Source: Natrarchaeobius oligotrophus | GTDB taxonomy: Archaea > Halobacteriota > Halobacteria > Halobacteriales > Natrialbaceae | Assembly: GCF_003841465.1 (NCBI RefSeq) | Contig: NZ_REFZ01000007.1 | Coordinates: 62,001-126,000 of the forward strand | Reading direction: 5' to 3' | DNA length: 64,000 nt | Shown: positions 9,578-18,819 of the stretch, one piece after another | How the letters are laid out: every line of letters begins with the position of its first letter | Numbering within the stretch: position 1 is the stretch's first letter | Notes under the pieces: generated by a model | The model's input: only the letters and a program-made list of their open reading frames with translations | What the model was told of the DNA's origin: nothing | Databases searched by the model: none | Made by a program: the position numbers and the translations under genes

Positions 9578-10624
9578 TTAACCGAACATCGCACCGAGAC
9601 CTTCCGCACCGTCGCCGTCGTCGTCATCGTCATCGTCGGCGTCGGCGTCGGTCTCAGTGTCGTCTTGATCGTCGGCCGATTCGTCCTCGTCCTCGCCGCC
9701 GTCGTCGACGTCGTCCGCCGCCGGGGCGGGTGCCTCGAGATCCTGGAGCTCTTCGGGAAGTGCCTCCTCGTCGTCGATCTGGGCCGCGAGCGCACGCAGC
9801 TGTGCGTCGGCCTTGCTGACGAGGTCGGGCATGAGCTCTTCGTCCTCGATCGCGGCGTGCAGGCCGAGACTCTTGGCTTCGCCCGTCGCCTTGGCGATGA
9901 GCGTCGACGCGGTTGCCGCGGTCGGGAAGCTCGCGTTGACCGAGAGGTTCCGTGCGCGGGCGGCCGCGGCCGAGACGTCGCTCCGGTAGGCGTCGACGTC
10001 GATGTCGAGGTCCTCGGGATCGAAGAGTACGCCGTCTGCGATGACGGCTCGAAGGTCGAGTCCGACCTCCTTGGGTTCGATCTCGAGTTCGTTGAGGACG
10101 TTCGCCAGATCCGCAGAGACTTCTTCGCCGGTCTCGAGGACCGTCGAATCTTCCATGACCTGGATCGAGCCGTCCTCGATGCGCGCGTTCGCGCCGACGC
10201 TCTGGAGTTCGCCGACGAACGGTCCCGGATCGACGCCCGTGTCACCCTCGGGGATGACGATGTCGTTGGGCGCGACTTCGCCCTCGTTGATCGGAGCAGG
10301 CGTCTTCGACGCCTCGAGTTCCTTGTAGAGGGTGAAGGGATTGTCGTTCGTCGCGACCAGACCGACCTGCCCGTCTACGTGGGCAACGAGGTCGTCGAGT
10401 CCGGCGTCCTCCAGAGCGCGAGTCTGCAGCGTGTTGCGGCTGACTCGCACCACGGCGGTGCCGTGGAGTCCGCGACGCATGTCCTGTAGCTGCTTCGAGG
10501 GAATGCCCGCGATGCCGACGATACCGACGCTCTCGTAGTCGTCGATGAGCTGCTGGAGCTCGCCGACCTCTTCGCGCTTCCACTCTGGAAGGTTTTCGGT
10601 CTTGCGTTCGGCCTCAGCACTCAT
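9578..10624 (-). CDS. rpl10: Ribosomal protein P0 (L10e)
   Basis: This 348-residue protein binds 23S rRNA at the base of the stalk and carries the P1 dimers. It starts [20 protein letters not shown], has the L10 RNA-binding domain over about residues 10-220, helical spine segments, then a long acidic linker ending in EGLGAMFG. It begins one base after the stop codon of L1 and ends 18 bases before P1, so the three are translated from one mRNA. Length is normal for archaeal P0. Confidence 0.98.
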   Translation of the reverse strand: MSAEAERKTENLPEWKREEVGELQQLIDDYESVGIVGIAGIPSKQLQDMRRGLHGTAVVRVSRNTLQTRALEDAGLDDLVAHVDGQVGLVATNDNPFTLYKELEASKTPAPINEGEVAPNDIVIPEGDTGVDPGPFVGELQSVGANARIEDGSIQVMEDSTVLETGEEVSADLANVLNELEIEPKEVGLDLRAVIADGVLFDPEDLDIDVDAYRSDVSAAAARARNLSVNASFPTAATASTLIAKATGEAKSLGLHAAIEDEELMPDLVSKADAQLRALAAQIDDEEALPEELQDLEAPAPAADDVDDGGEDEDESADDQDDTETDADADDDDDDDGDGAEGLGAMFG

Positions 10625-10625
10625 G

Positions 10626-11258
10626 TTAGACCACCTCCACCGACGGGCCCATCGTCGTCTTGACGTAGACGCCGTCGATGTTCTGTGGGCCTTTCTCGAG
10701 GTCCGCGTGGAGACGACGCAGGATGACGTCGATGTTGTCTGCGATCTCCTCGGCGTCCATATCCTCGGCGCCGACGAGCGTGTGGAACGTGCGCCGGTCG
10801 CCCGAGCGAAGTTGGACGGTGTTTTTAAGTCGATTGACGGTCTCGACGACGTCGTCGTCGGGCGAGAGCGGGTCCGGCATCTTCCCCCGAGGACCGAGGA
10901 TGGTCCCCAGGTGCCGGGCGATGTCTTGCATCATCGCCTCTTCGGCGATGAAGAAGTCCGTCTCGTCCGCCATATCCTTGGCGTCGTCGTCGTCCAGATC
11001 GGCCACGTCGTCCTCCGAGAGAACGTCGTCCGCTACCTCCTCGGCACGGACTGCGGTTTCGCCCTCGGCGATGACGACGATCCGCGTTTCCTGGCCGGTT
11101 CCGGACGGCAGGACGATAGACTCATCGACACGGTTCGACGGTTCGTTCAAATCAAGGTCACGCAAGTTGATCGCGAGGTCGACCGTCTCGGTAAAGTTCC
11201 GGTCCGGCGAATCCTCGAGTGCGCGAGCCACTGCGGTTTCGATATCCGAATCTGCCAT
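10626..11258 (-). CDS. rpl1: Ribosomal protein L1
   Basis: This 210-residue L1 protein binds the L1 stalk of 23S rRNA and helps release deacylated tRNA. Family landmarks include the lid-domain segment [15 protein letters not shown] near residue 117 and the C-terminal [10 protein letters not shown]. Archaeal L1 is also known to repress its own operon by binding the mRNA. The leader immediately upstream (11259-11350) can form a hairpin with an asymmetric bulge that overlaps the Shine-Dalgarno sequence GGAGGTGA, which fits that control. It is the first gene of the L1-P0-P1 operon. Confidence 0.98.
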   Translation of the reverse strand: MADSDIETAVARALEDSPDRNFTETVDLAINLRDLDLNEPSNRVDESIVLPSGTGQETRIVVIAEGETAVRAEEVADDVLSEDDVADLDDDDAKDMADETDFFIAEEAMMQDIARHLGTILGPRGKMPDPLSPDDDVVETVNRLKNTVQLRSGDRRTFHTLVGAEDMDAEEIADNIDVILRRLHADLEKGPQNIDGVYVKTTMGPSVEVV

Positions 11259-11350
11259 CGTTCACCTCCGTAGTACGCAGGAATGCTCCTACGGGTCAGT
11301 GAAACAGGCATTGCCTGTCTCTGTTGAGAGAAGTAGGATGGCGAACTTAA
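11259..11350 (-). promoter_or_regulatory. Leader of the L1-P0-P1 operon with candidate L1-binding hairpin
   Basis: On the minus strand a TATA-like TTTAAGTT (11344-11352) would place the transcript start near 11320. The leader then holds a palindrome ACAGGCA/TGCCTGT (arms 11304-11310 and 11312-11318) and a hairpin with outer arms 11289-11294 and 11268-11273. The same segment contains an inner stem AGGA/TCCT with a GCAT loop, leaving a bulge on the 3' side. Two short helices around an asymmetric loop is the known shape of L1-binding sites. The Shine-Dalgarno GGAGGTGA overlaps the outer arm. That L1 binds here is inference from family knowledge. Confidence 0.6.
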
Positions 11351-11602
11351 ACCCGTCGAACCGCGATCCGCCGCCTCGTATCCGCGATTTGCGACCCGGT
11401 AGCCCACCGGGGTGGCGAGTACCACTGCCCAAGAGTCACGCGCGGTCGACGACCAGCGTGTATTCGCGTCCAGGACCGCGATCACGGCCCGTTCCGAGCG
11501 AGTTGAGCCGGCGGTCCGAACCGAACTTCGCTCTCGTCGTCATTTTTCAGGCGACTATTTCGATCGAAAGTAATATCATCGATGACAGTGTATCGTTCGT
11601 GT

Positions 11603-12208
11603 ATGTGGCCAACAGATTTATATCTCATCAGTGGTCCAACGGGTCTGGAAGCGACCGGGTACGTCGCTCACGGGTGGGTAATCGAGGCGTACCGAACGCT
11701 CTCGCCGGTCGAGCGAGCGGGGGTCCAGTTCGCCGGCGTGTTGGTCGTCGCGAGCGTACTGCTGGGGATGCTCCAGGGATACGGTAGCCGCGCGGTCGAA
11801 AAGTCCCGTCGCAGCCCGGTAATTTCGGTCTGCGTGGGGCTGCCGTCGCTGCTCGTCGTGGGTATGCTCTCGAGTACCGGCTACTTCATCCTGGGTTCGA
11901 GCCTCGGCACGTTTTTCGGCGTCATCCTGGTCGTGTTCGGACTGACGGTCCTGCCAGCCGCGGCGGTGATCGGCGTCGCATCGATCGGCACGACGATCAG
12001 TGCGCGTCTCGGACGGGACGCACTGTGGCTCGGGGTCTTCGTCGGAAGTCTCGTCGCCGGCCTCGCCGGACTCTCGCTCGCGACGACGGTCGCGCTGGCG
12101 AGCGTGGCGATCCCGCTCGGGCTCGGGACCGGCGTCCGCATTCTCGTCGGTTCCGGCGGCGCAACCAAACCCGAGGAACGAAGCGTCCCGCCAGCGAACA
12201 AGATCTGA
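11603..12208 (+). CDS. Haloarchaeal membrane protein of unknown function
   Basis: This is a 201-residue protein of unknown function. After a short N-terminal segment it has four to five hydrophobic spans (about residues 36-56, 70-92, 96-128, 135-170 and 168-190) and a charged C-terminal tail, so it is an integral membrane protein. A TATA-like agtaatat at 11570-11577 suits a leaderless start at 11603; an in-frame ATG at 11582 would add seven residues. It sits between the L11 gene and the L1 operon on the opposite strand. Its TGA stop is the first base of a dispersed palindromic repeat. Confidence 0.72.
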   Translation: MWPTDLYLISGPTGLEATGYVAHGWVIEAYRTLSPVERAGVQFAGVLVVASVLLGMLQGYGSRAVEKSRRSPVISVCVGLPSLLVVGMLSSTGYFILGSSLGTFFGVILVVFGLTVLPAAAVIGVASIGTTISARLGRDALWLGVFVGSLVAGLAGLSLATTVALASVAIPLGLGTGVRILVGSGGATKPEERSVPPANKI

Positions 12209-12289
12209 TACGGATTACTGTACCGATTTGCCGGTGTACCCGCCGCCCGGGTCGCGGGTGCGCCGGAACTGACGGACAGTAAACCGTAT
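12208..12289 (+). repeat. 82-bp palindromic intergenic repeat, copy A
   Basis: The copy begins on the last base of the upstream gene's TGA and is 82 bp long. Terminal arms ATACGGATTACTGT and ACAGTAAACCGTAT are inverted repeats matching at 13 of 14 positions. An inner stem ACCCGC/GCGGGT surrounds a GC-rich loop. Copies B (31171-31252) and D (47427-47508, other strand) have the same length and design. Confidence 0.85.
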
Positions 12290-12426
12290 GAGACCGGTGG
12301 AGTTCGCGGACGGACGCCGGCTCTTACTCGTCTGAACGACCGATCGTCACAGCCAGAGACGTCGCGGTCCGCGTCGCTTTTGTACTCGAGTCGAGCCGCC
12401 GAGAATCGAAGAAAACGCGATTCGAC

Positions 12427-12900
12427 TTACGCGAGGACGTCGTCGTACTCGCCCGCGTCGACTTTTTCCTTGAACTCGCGAGCGTCGTCGCCCTCGATGG
12501 TGACGCCCATCGAGGCGCAGGTGCCCACGACTTCCTTCGCGGCGTTTTTCGTGTCGTACGCGAGCAGGTCGGGCGCTTTCTGCTCGGCGATCGTTTTGAC
12601 CTGATCGATCGAGAGGTCGGCGACGAAGTCCTCCTGGGGTTCGCCGCTGCCGGTTTCGAATCCGGCTTCGTCCTTGACGAGCGCCGCCGTCGGCGGGACG
12701 CCGACGTCGATCTCGAACGAGCCGTCGTCCTCGTACTCGACGGTCACCGGTACCTCGGTGCCGTCGAAGGCCGCTGTCTGATCGTTGATCTCCTGGACGA
12801 CCGCCTGTACGTCGACGGGCGTCGGTCCGAGCTCGGGACCGAGCGGCGGGCCTGGGTTGGCCTGGCCACCCGGAACGAGCACTTCGATGGTTCCAGCCAT
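12427..12900 (-). CDS. rpl11: Ribosomal protein L11
   Basis: This 157-residue protein binds the GTPase-associated region of 23S rRNA. The start MAGTIEVLVPGGQANPGPPLGPELG is the highly conserved L11 N-terminus, and VVGTCASMGVTIEG is the conserved C-terminal RNA-binding stretch. An ATG three codons upstream (12909) is in frame, but the conserved N-terminus and closeness to the promoter favour 12900. It is transcribed separately from the L1-P0-P1 operon, with an unrelated membrane protein gene on the other strand between them. Confidence 0.97.
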   Translation of the reverse strand: MAGTIEVLVPGGQANPGPPLGPELGPTPVDVQAVVQEINDQTAAFDGTEVPVTVEYEDDGSFEIDVGVPPTAALVKDEAGFETGSGEPQEDFVADLSIDQVKTIAEQKAPDLLAYDTKNAAKEVVGTCASMGVTIEGDDAREFKEKVDAGEYDDVLA

Positions 12901-13050
12901 ATCCGTCACAACCCGTGCGCGAGTTTTAAGGGTTGCTTTTTCGGGCAGTCTCCGTCTGTGACCGACTGACGCACCGGACGGTTCGGACGACGGTGATCGC
13001 GTCGTCGCTCGGAACGAAACCGACTCCCGACACGGACGGAGCGGCTTCCG

Positions 13051-13362
13051 TCATCGATCGGGATCGATCGCGTCCTCGCGCCAGCGTGCGAACGACTCGA
13101 GGACGTGGCTCTCGTCGAACCGTTCGATACACGGAACGTCGTGAGGATGAATCTCGCGAACGCAGCGCTCGAGTTCCTCGTAGGCCGATTCGGTCGTCTT
13201 CGCGAGCAGCATAACCTCGTCGTCGTGGTGGATCTCGCCGTTCCACCGGTACGTCGAACTCGTCGGTACGCGGTTGACGCAGGCGGCGAGTCGCTTTTCG
13301 ACCAGGGTTTCGGCGATCGATTCCGCGTCGTCGGGCGGCGCCGTGATGTATACCGTCGTCAT
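13051..13362 (-). CDS. cutA: CutA-like divalent-cation tolerance protein
   Basis: This 103-residue protein starts MTTVYITAPPDDAE. The frame is open for 93 further codons upstream, but they are Ser/Arg-rich noise overlapping the HEWD gene, so 13362 is used. It shows the CutA trimer-fold landmarks: ACVNRVPTSSTYRWNGEI near residues 25-42, then EVMLLAKTTESAYEELE and HPHDVPCIERF. CutA proteins form very stable trimers. They were linked to copper tolerance in E. coli, but their molecular role is unsettled. It lies 97 bases downstream of the HEWD zinc-finger gene on the same strand and may be co-transcribed. Confidence 0.93.
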   Translation of the reverse strand: MTTVYITAPPDDAESIAETLVEKRLAACVNRVPTSSTYRWNGEIHHDDEVMLLAKTTESAYEELERCVREIHPHDVPCIERFDESHVLESFARWREDAIDPDR

Positions 13363-13459
13363 TCTCGTCGAACTACGACCGTCGCCACAAAAAGAGATGC
13401 GAGCGATCCCGGACGCGGACGACCGCTTCGGCGTCGACCCGCTCGTCGCCCGCGGACCG

Positions 13460-13645
13460 CTACTCCTCGACGATGGGGTTGAACGCGCCGTTGATGTCCC
13501 ACTCGTGGAGGCAATGGGGACTGCCGACGCGTTTCTCGCCGTCCTCGCGGTCGATCTGCCACGCCTCGAGATCTTCGTCCCAGTACTCCGCTCGGTTGCA
13601 CCGCTCACAGACGCGAGCGGTCGGCGTTCGTAGTTTCGCACTCAT
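13460..13645 (-). CDS. HEWD-family small zinc-finger protein
   Basis: This is a complete 61-residue haloarchaeal protein named for its HEWD motif, present here as CLHEWDINGAFNPIVEE at the C-terminus. An N-terminal CERC (residues 13-16) and a later HCLH could bind one zinc ion. The function is unknown; small zinc proteins of this size in haloarchaea often act as nucleic-acid or protein adaptors, which is only inference. A TATA-like GTTATATGGG lies about 26 bases before the ATG (13667-13676), suggesting a leaderless mRNA. Confidence 0.88.
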   Translation of the reverse strand: MSAKLRTPTARVCERCNRAEYWDEDLEAWQIDREDGEKRVGSPHCLHEWDINGAFNPIVEE

Positions 13646-13988
13646 TGGCGATTGTGAGAACTGAACCCATATAACGTATTCGTCCTCCGGCGGACCGCCA
13701 ACCGAACGAGCCGAACGTACACTCGCTTATAAAATAAAATCTATCATTAGTTAACTATATATGGAACAGCTGATAACACCGAAGTAGTTTACCAAAGACC
13801 GTGAAAATTCTATGTCGAAATCGATCGGAAAGCAAAATTCATTGGTAATTGGCAACATTTATTATCATGTCTAACAGCATGACAAGCATCCAATCTAGTC
13901 AGGAAAGACGGTTACTGAACAGCGACCGACCGGCGACGAACCAATCCACTGCAGCGACCGGCAGACACGACATCGAACGGACGAACGA
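13646..13988. other. AT-rich divergent promoter region
   Basis: This region is markedly AT-rich between 13725 and 13870, including tataaaataaaatc and actatatatgg stretches. It holds the HEWD promoter on the minus strand (about 13667-13676) and probably the promoter for the transducer gene on the plus strand. A 41-codon reading frame at 13867-13992 overlaps the transducer ATG by four bases (ATGA); it may be a leader peptide but has no other support. Confidence 0.5.
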
Positions 13989-16529
13989 ATGAGTGACGAA
14001 CCAACACGCGAAGAATCGGAACGAAGTGGCGAATCGAGCGGAAACCGATCGATCGGGTCGTATCTGGTGCCCGGGGTGATCAGGCGGCGACTCATCGCGA
14101 AGACGCTCGTGGCGATCGTCGCAATTCTCCTGTTGACCGCCGCGATCAGCGTTTTCTTCTACGTCGGTATCAGCGACCAGCTCGAGGGTCAGGTGGACGA
14201 CCAGGTTGAACAGACGACCGAACTTCACGCGAACGTCCTCGACACCTGGTTGAACGACCGCGAACTCGAACTCGAGGACATTTCCCGAGACGACGTGCTA
14301 ACGACGGGTGATTCGGACGAGATATCGCGGTATCTGGAGGGGCAGGCGTATACGGGAGAGTTCTCGGAACTGTATCTGGTGGATCGGGAAACCGGTGAAG
14401 TGATCGGGAGCTCGAGCGATGACGCCGTCGGCGAGGACATGCTCGATCGGATGGGACAGGATCTCGGCTCGCCGCCGTCGTTCATGACGACCGAACAGTA
14501 CACGAACTTCGAGGGAGACGAGGCGATCGCGATCGGCCAGCAACGGATTATCCTCGACGAGCACCTTCTCATCGGTGAGGTCGACGCCCACGATCCCGGT
14601 CCGAACCTGCCCCAGGGGATCGACGGCGCGAACACCGTCGTGGTCACCCAGGACGGCGAACCGATATTCGGGGACGAAAGCGTCGATTCGTCGGTGATCG
14701 AACCCGGGGTCGAAGGCATCGCGAAAGTCAGCCACGACGGATCGCTCTACTCGTACATTCCGAGCTATCGCTACTCGTCGTACGCCGGCGAAGACGTCTA
14801 CGTGGTGACGAGGACGCCCGAGGACGTCGCGTTCGCCGTCCGAGACGAGGTTCAGCTGAGCTTCATCGTGACGATCGTTCTCACCGGCTTCGTCTTCGTC
14901 GCCGTCGGACTGGTCGGCGGTCGGAGCGTCTCGAGCGAACTGACTCGACTTCGAAACCGTGCACAGACGATGGAGGAGGGCGATCTTTCCGTCGACCTTG
15001 AGACGGGACGAGTCGACGAGATCGGCTCCCTCTACGACAGTTTCGCGGCGATGCGCGACTCGCTTCGCGAGCAGATCCGGGAGGCACAGGCGGCTCGCGA
15101 GGAGTCCGAAGCCGAGCGCGAACGCGTCCAGCGCATCAACGATCAGCTCGAACGCGCGGCTCACGAGTACGGCGCGGCGATGGGCGCGGCCGCAGACGGC
15201 GATCTCGCCGTCCGCGCGGACACGGAAGTCGAAAACGAGACGATGCGGGAGATCGGCGAGGACTTCAACGAGATGCTCGACGAGATCGAAGCCACCGTCG
15301 CGGACCTCCAGGCGTTCGCGACGCAGGTCGCGATCGCCAGCGAACAGGTGACGGCCTCGAGCGAGGAGGTCCACTCCGCGAGCGAGCAGATCAGCGACTC
15401 CGTCCAGGAGATCTCGGCCGGGGCCGAGCGACAGAACGCGTCGCTCCAGCAGGCGACGAGCGAGATGTCCACCCTCTCGACGACGACCGAGGAGATCGCG
15501 GCCTCCTCGAACGAGGTCGCGGATCTCGCGGCGCGAACGGCGAACACCGGCGAGGCGGGACGGGAAGCCGCACAGGACGCGATCGAGAGCATGACCGAAA
15601 CCGAGACCGAAGCAGAACGCGCGGTCGAGGAGATCCGTGCCCTCGAGTCCGAGGTCGGCCAGATCGACGACCTCATCGAGCGCATCCAGCAGATCGCCGA
15701 ACAGACGAACATGCTCGCGCTCAACGCCAACATCGAGGCCTCGCGCTCGGCGAGCGGACAGGACGGCGACGGATTCGGCGCCGTCGCCCAGGAGATCAAG
15801 GAGCTGTCCAACGACGCCAAAGTGGCCGCAAACCAGGTCGAAAGCCGCCTCGAGAGCATTCGAGAGCAGACGGTTCGCTCGGCCGAGGAGGTCGAGGAGA
15901 CGAGCGCCCGACTCGAGACGGCGAGCGAACAGGTCGAGGAGGCCGTCGAGGCGCTCGAAGAGATCGCGTCGTTCGCGACCGAAACGAATACCGGCGTCCA
16001 GGAAATCTCGGCGGCGAGCGAAGAACAGGCCGCCACGACGCAGGAGGTCGTCGCCATCGTCGACGAAGCGGCGACGATCAGCGAGGAGACGACGGCCGAA
16101 GCCGAGAGCGTCGCGGCCGCCACCGAGGAGCAGACGACGGCGCTGACCGAGGTCTCCGGGTCCGCCTCGCAGCTGTCACAGCAGGCGACGCAGCTCTCGC
16201 AGGCGCTCGATCACTTCGAAACCGACGTCGACAACGACGGCGGCATCGTCGGTGACGACGAGTTCGAACTCGAAGCCGACGAGCGCGACGAAAGCGCGGT
16301 CGACGGGGACGGCGAAGCCGACGCCGCTGCGAAACAGGACGGCGAAACCGACTCGAGTCAGTCGGACGATCCGCTCGAGGAGCCGGTCGCCATGCCGGCG
16401 GACGAATCGACGGCGACCGACGACGAACGGACGGACTCGACCGACGCCGATTCGAGTGAACCGGCGTCTGTCGACGAGGACGACGCGAACGTCTTCGAGT
16501 TCCACGACGACGAGGCCGACGACTCGTAA
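13989..16529 (+). CDS. Membrane methyl-accepting chemotaxis-type transducer (Htr)
   Basis: This 846-residue sensory transducer has transmembrane segments at about residues 39-61 and 290-312 that bound an extracellular sensor of about 225 residues, probably a Cache-type ligand domain. A HAMP domain follows the second span, a second HAMP-like segment comes near 390-440, and the long coiled-coil signalling domain runs over about 450-760. The hairpin tip (QQIAEQTNMLALNANIEASRS near residue 575) binds CheA/CheW in this family. The last 80 residues are an Asp/Glu-rich tail. No chemotaxis kinase genes are nearby. The ligand is unknown. Confidence 0.95.
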   Translation: MSDEPTREESERSGESSGNRSIGSYLVPGVIRRRLIAKTLVAIVAILLLTAAISVFFYVGISDQLEGQVDDQVEQTTELHANVLDTWLNDRELELEDISRDDVLTTGDSDEISRYLEGQAYTGEFSELYLVDRETGEVIGSSSDDAVGEDMLDRMGQDLGSPPSFMTTEQYTNFEGDEAIAIGQQRIILDEHLLIGEVDAHDPGPNLPQGIDGANTVVVTQDGEPIFGDESVDSSVIEPGVEGIAKVSHDGSLYSYIPSYRYSSYAGEDVYVVTRTPEDVAFAVRDEVQLSFIVTIVLTGFVFVAVGLVGGRSVSSELTRLRNRAQTMEEGDLSVDLETGRVDEIGSLYDSFAAMRDSLREQIREAQAAREESEAERERVQRINDQLERAAHEYGAAMGAAADGDLAVRADTEVENETMREIGEDFNEMLDEIEATVADLQAFATQVAIASEQVTASSEEVHSASEQISDSVQEISAGAERQNASLQQATSEMSTLSTTTEEIAASSNEVADLAARTANTGEAGREAAQDAIESMTETETEAERAVEEIRALESEVGQIDDLIERIQQIAEQTNMLALNANIEASRSASGQDGDGFGAVAQEIKELSNDAKVAANQVESRLESIREQTVRSAEEVEETSARLETASEQVEEAVEALEEIASFATETNTGVQEISAASEEQAATTQEVVAIVDEAATISEETTAEAESVAAATEEQTTALTEVSGSASQLSQQATQLSQALDHFETDVDNDGGIVGDDEFELEADERDESAVDGDGEADAAAKQDGETDSSQSDDPLEEPVAMPADESTATDDERTDSTDADSSEPASVDEDDANVFEFHDDEADDS

Positions 16530-16621
16530 TCCGGTCGGTCCGTTCCGGATCGGCGAGACTAATTTTCACGTCTGGTATTCGGGGGCAAAGAACCAAGACG
16601 GTGGTCCGATTTTCCGTTGGC

Positions 16622-18667
16622 ATGAGTTACGGGCTCGATCTGGGACGGCGGACGATTCGCGTTGCGAGGGGCGATCCGGCGGAGCCGATCGTCACGTCGA
16701 CGGCCCCCGTTGTCTTCGCAATCGACGACTCGCACCGCGAGTCCGACGCCGCTTCGCCGGCCGACGCACGATCCGTTTCGCGCGACGACACGACGTACGC
16801 GATCGGATCGGACGCGATCGACGCAGCTGACGCCGTCGACGCGACCCCCCGGACGCCGTTTTCGGACGAACCGCTTCTCTCCGACGACGACGGAGCGACT
16901 CTTTCGCTGGTACTGGACGTCGTTCTCGAGAGCCCCGACGGCGAACAGCTCTGCTATACGGTTCCCGGCGCGCCGGACGACGACGAGCCCTGGTCGATCG
17001 ACGACCACTGTCGACTCGTCGAGTCGTGTCTCGTCGAACTGGGAGTCTCGCCGACGCCGATCGATCGCGGATTCGCCGTCGTTTACGACCAGCTCGAAGC
17101 CGACAACTACACCGGCCTCGGCGTCTGTCTCGACGGAGAGCGGACGAACGTCACGCTCGCGTACTACGGCGTGCCGGCGCTTTCGTTTTCGATCCCGATC
17201 GGAGACGAATGGGTCCGTGATCGGGCGACCGCGGAACTCGATCGCGATCGGGCGGACGTTCGACGTGCGCTGACCGACTTCGAACTCGACCCGGACGCGA
17301 CGACGGGCGAAATTCAGCGCGCGCTCGCGGAAGCGTACGACGACCTGGTCGAACGGCTGGTCGACGCGCTCGGCCGTCGGGCCGTCGAGCACGAACTCGA
17401 GCGCGGGCTGTCCGTCCCCGTCGCGGTCGCCGGCGAGGGCGCAGTCGACGGCCTCGAGTACCTCGTCGGCGGCCGATTCGACGCGGCGGCTCTCCCGTTT
17501 TCGATTCGCGGCGTTCGCCGGGCCGACGAACCCGCCGAGAGCGTCGCACGGGGTGCCCTCGCCGCTGCAGCGGCCGGCGTCGACGGAGACGAGGGTATCG
17601 TCCGGACTCGAGACGAGTGGGCCTCGAGCGATTCGAGTTCGAGCCCGTCGATGTCGGAAAGTCCCGACGAATCCGAGTCGGCAACCGCCGCGTCCGACCG
17701 GGCGACGCTTTCGTTCGACGACGAGCGTCCCGAACTCGACGAGACGGCCACCGACGCCGTCGATCAGTTGTTCGAGCGGCTCGGAAACCGGGACCAGGAG
17801 ATCGAGTCGGTGCGGACCGACGTCGACGCGGTCGCCGCCGCCGTCGAGACGCTCGAGCGACGGACCGCGTCGGCAGAATCGGTCGAGTCACTCGAGACGC
17901 GACTGGAGGCGCTCTCCGATCGCGTCGACGACGGTGCGGACGATCTCGACGAGGTCGCGGATGCGCTCGACGACGCCGTAGCCGACCTCGAGGAGGCCGC
18001 GAAAGCCGACGAAGTGGTCGCGCTCGAAGGGAGAGTTTCCGGACACGGCGAGGAACTGGCCGCCGTCGGGGACGAGGTCTCGGATCTCGCCGACGAACTC
18101 GAAGAACTCGCCGAACGCGTCGACGCGCTCGAGTCGCGGCTGGCCGACGACGCCGACGCCCGCGACGAACGAGTGGCCGAGACGGTTCGAGAGCGCCTCG
18201 AGGGAACGATCGAGGACGAGGTCGCACGAACGACGGCGGAACACGTTTCGGACGCGGTGGACGATCGACTCGAGGAGACGGTGAACGATCGACTCGAGCC
18301 GATCTCCGAACGGATCGGAGCGCAAGCGGACCGACTCGATACTCTCGAGGATCGAACCGCCGCTCACGACCACCGTTTCGATCGCGTCGACGCGTCCCTC
18401 GCGGAACGGAGCACGTCTGACGGCGTCTCCGCGGAGTGGCTCGAGGACGAACTCGAGGCGCTCCGTGTCGACCTCGAGGACCGACGCGTCGAAGACGATC
18501 CCGGGACCGTGCGACCAGCGCTGGTGACGTCCGCTCTCGCCGGCGCGGGCGCTGCGGGGGTCGTCTCCGGCGGAGTCACTGCGGCTGCGATCGATGCCGG
18601 GCTCGGAGCTGCGGTGGCCGTCGCCGGCGTCGCCGTCGTCGGAACCGCCGTCGTCCTCGCCCGGTAA
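16622..18667 (+). CDS. Actin/Hsp70-fold (ASKHA) protein with coiled coil and C-terminal membrane segment
   Basis: This is a 681-residue protein. Residues 1 to about 325 carry actin/Hsp70-type nucleotide-binding signatures: a phosphate-1 loop YGLDLGRRTIRVARG at 3-17, a phosphate-2-like GLGVCLDGERTNVTLAYYG near 165, and an adenosine-type VAVAGEGAVDGL near 267. A disordered linker follows, then about 280 residues of heptad-rich coiled coil, and an Ala/Gly/Val-rich hydrophobic tail (about 645-681) likely to span the membrane. The arrangement suggests a membrane-tethered cytoskeletal or scaffold ATPase. The ATG at 16622 is preferred because it starts the ASKHA fold. It follows the transducer gene by 92 bases. 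The function is inferred. Confidence 0.7.
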   Translation: MSYGLDLGRRTIRVARGDPAEPIVTSTAPVVFAIDDSHRESDAASPADARSVSRDDTTYAIGSDAIDAADAVDATPRTPFSDEPLLSDDDGATLSLVLDVVLESPDGEQLCYTVPGAPDDDEPWSIDDHCRLVESCLVELGVSPTPIDRGFAVVYDQLEADNYTGLGVCLDGERTNVTLAYYGVPALSFSIPIGDEWVRDRATAELDRDRADVRRALTDFELDPDATTGEIQRALAEAYDDLVERLVDALGRRAVEHELERGLSVPVAVAGEGAVDGLEYLVGGRFDAAALPFSIRGVRRADEPAESVARGALAAAAAGVDGDEGIVRTRDEWASSDSSSSPSMSESPDESESATAASDRATLSFDDERPELDETATDAVDQLFERLGNRDQEIESVRTDVDAVAAAVETLERRTASAESVESLETRLEALSDRVDDGADDLDEVADALDDAVADLEEAAKADEVVALEGRVSGHGEELAAVGDEVSDLADELEELAERVDALESRLADDADARDERVAETVRERLEGTIEDEVARTTAEHVSDAVDDRLEETVNDRLEPISERIGAQADRLDTLEDRTAAHDHRFDRVDASLAERSTSDGVSAEWLEDELEALRVDLEDRRVEDDPGTVRPALVTSALAGAGAAGVVSGGVTAAAIDAGLGAAVAVAGVAVVGTAVVLAR

Positions 18668-18819
18668 CCCTCGAGACCTGTTCGGGGGATCGAAATCAGT
18701 ACCGTAATCCCGCGACCGCCGACTCTTCTGCGTGGCTCGCTCGACTCGGGCGGACTGCTATCCCTCGGCTCCGGTGGGACCGCGACCGTCCGTCGGCCCC
18801 ACCGGTACAGTCGACCGCT

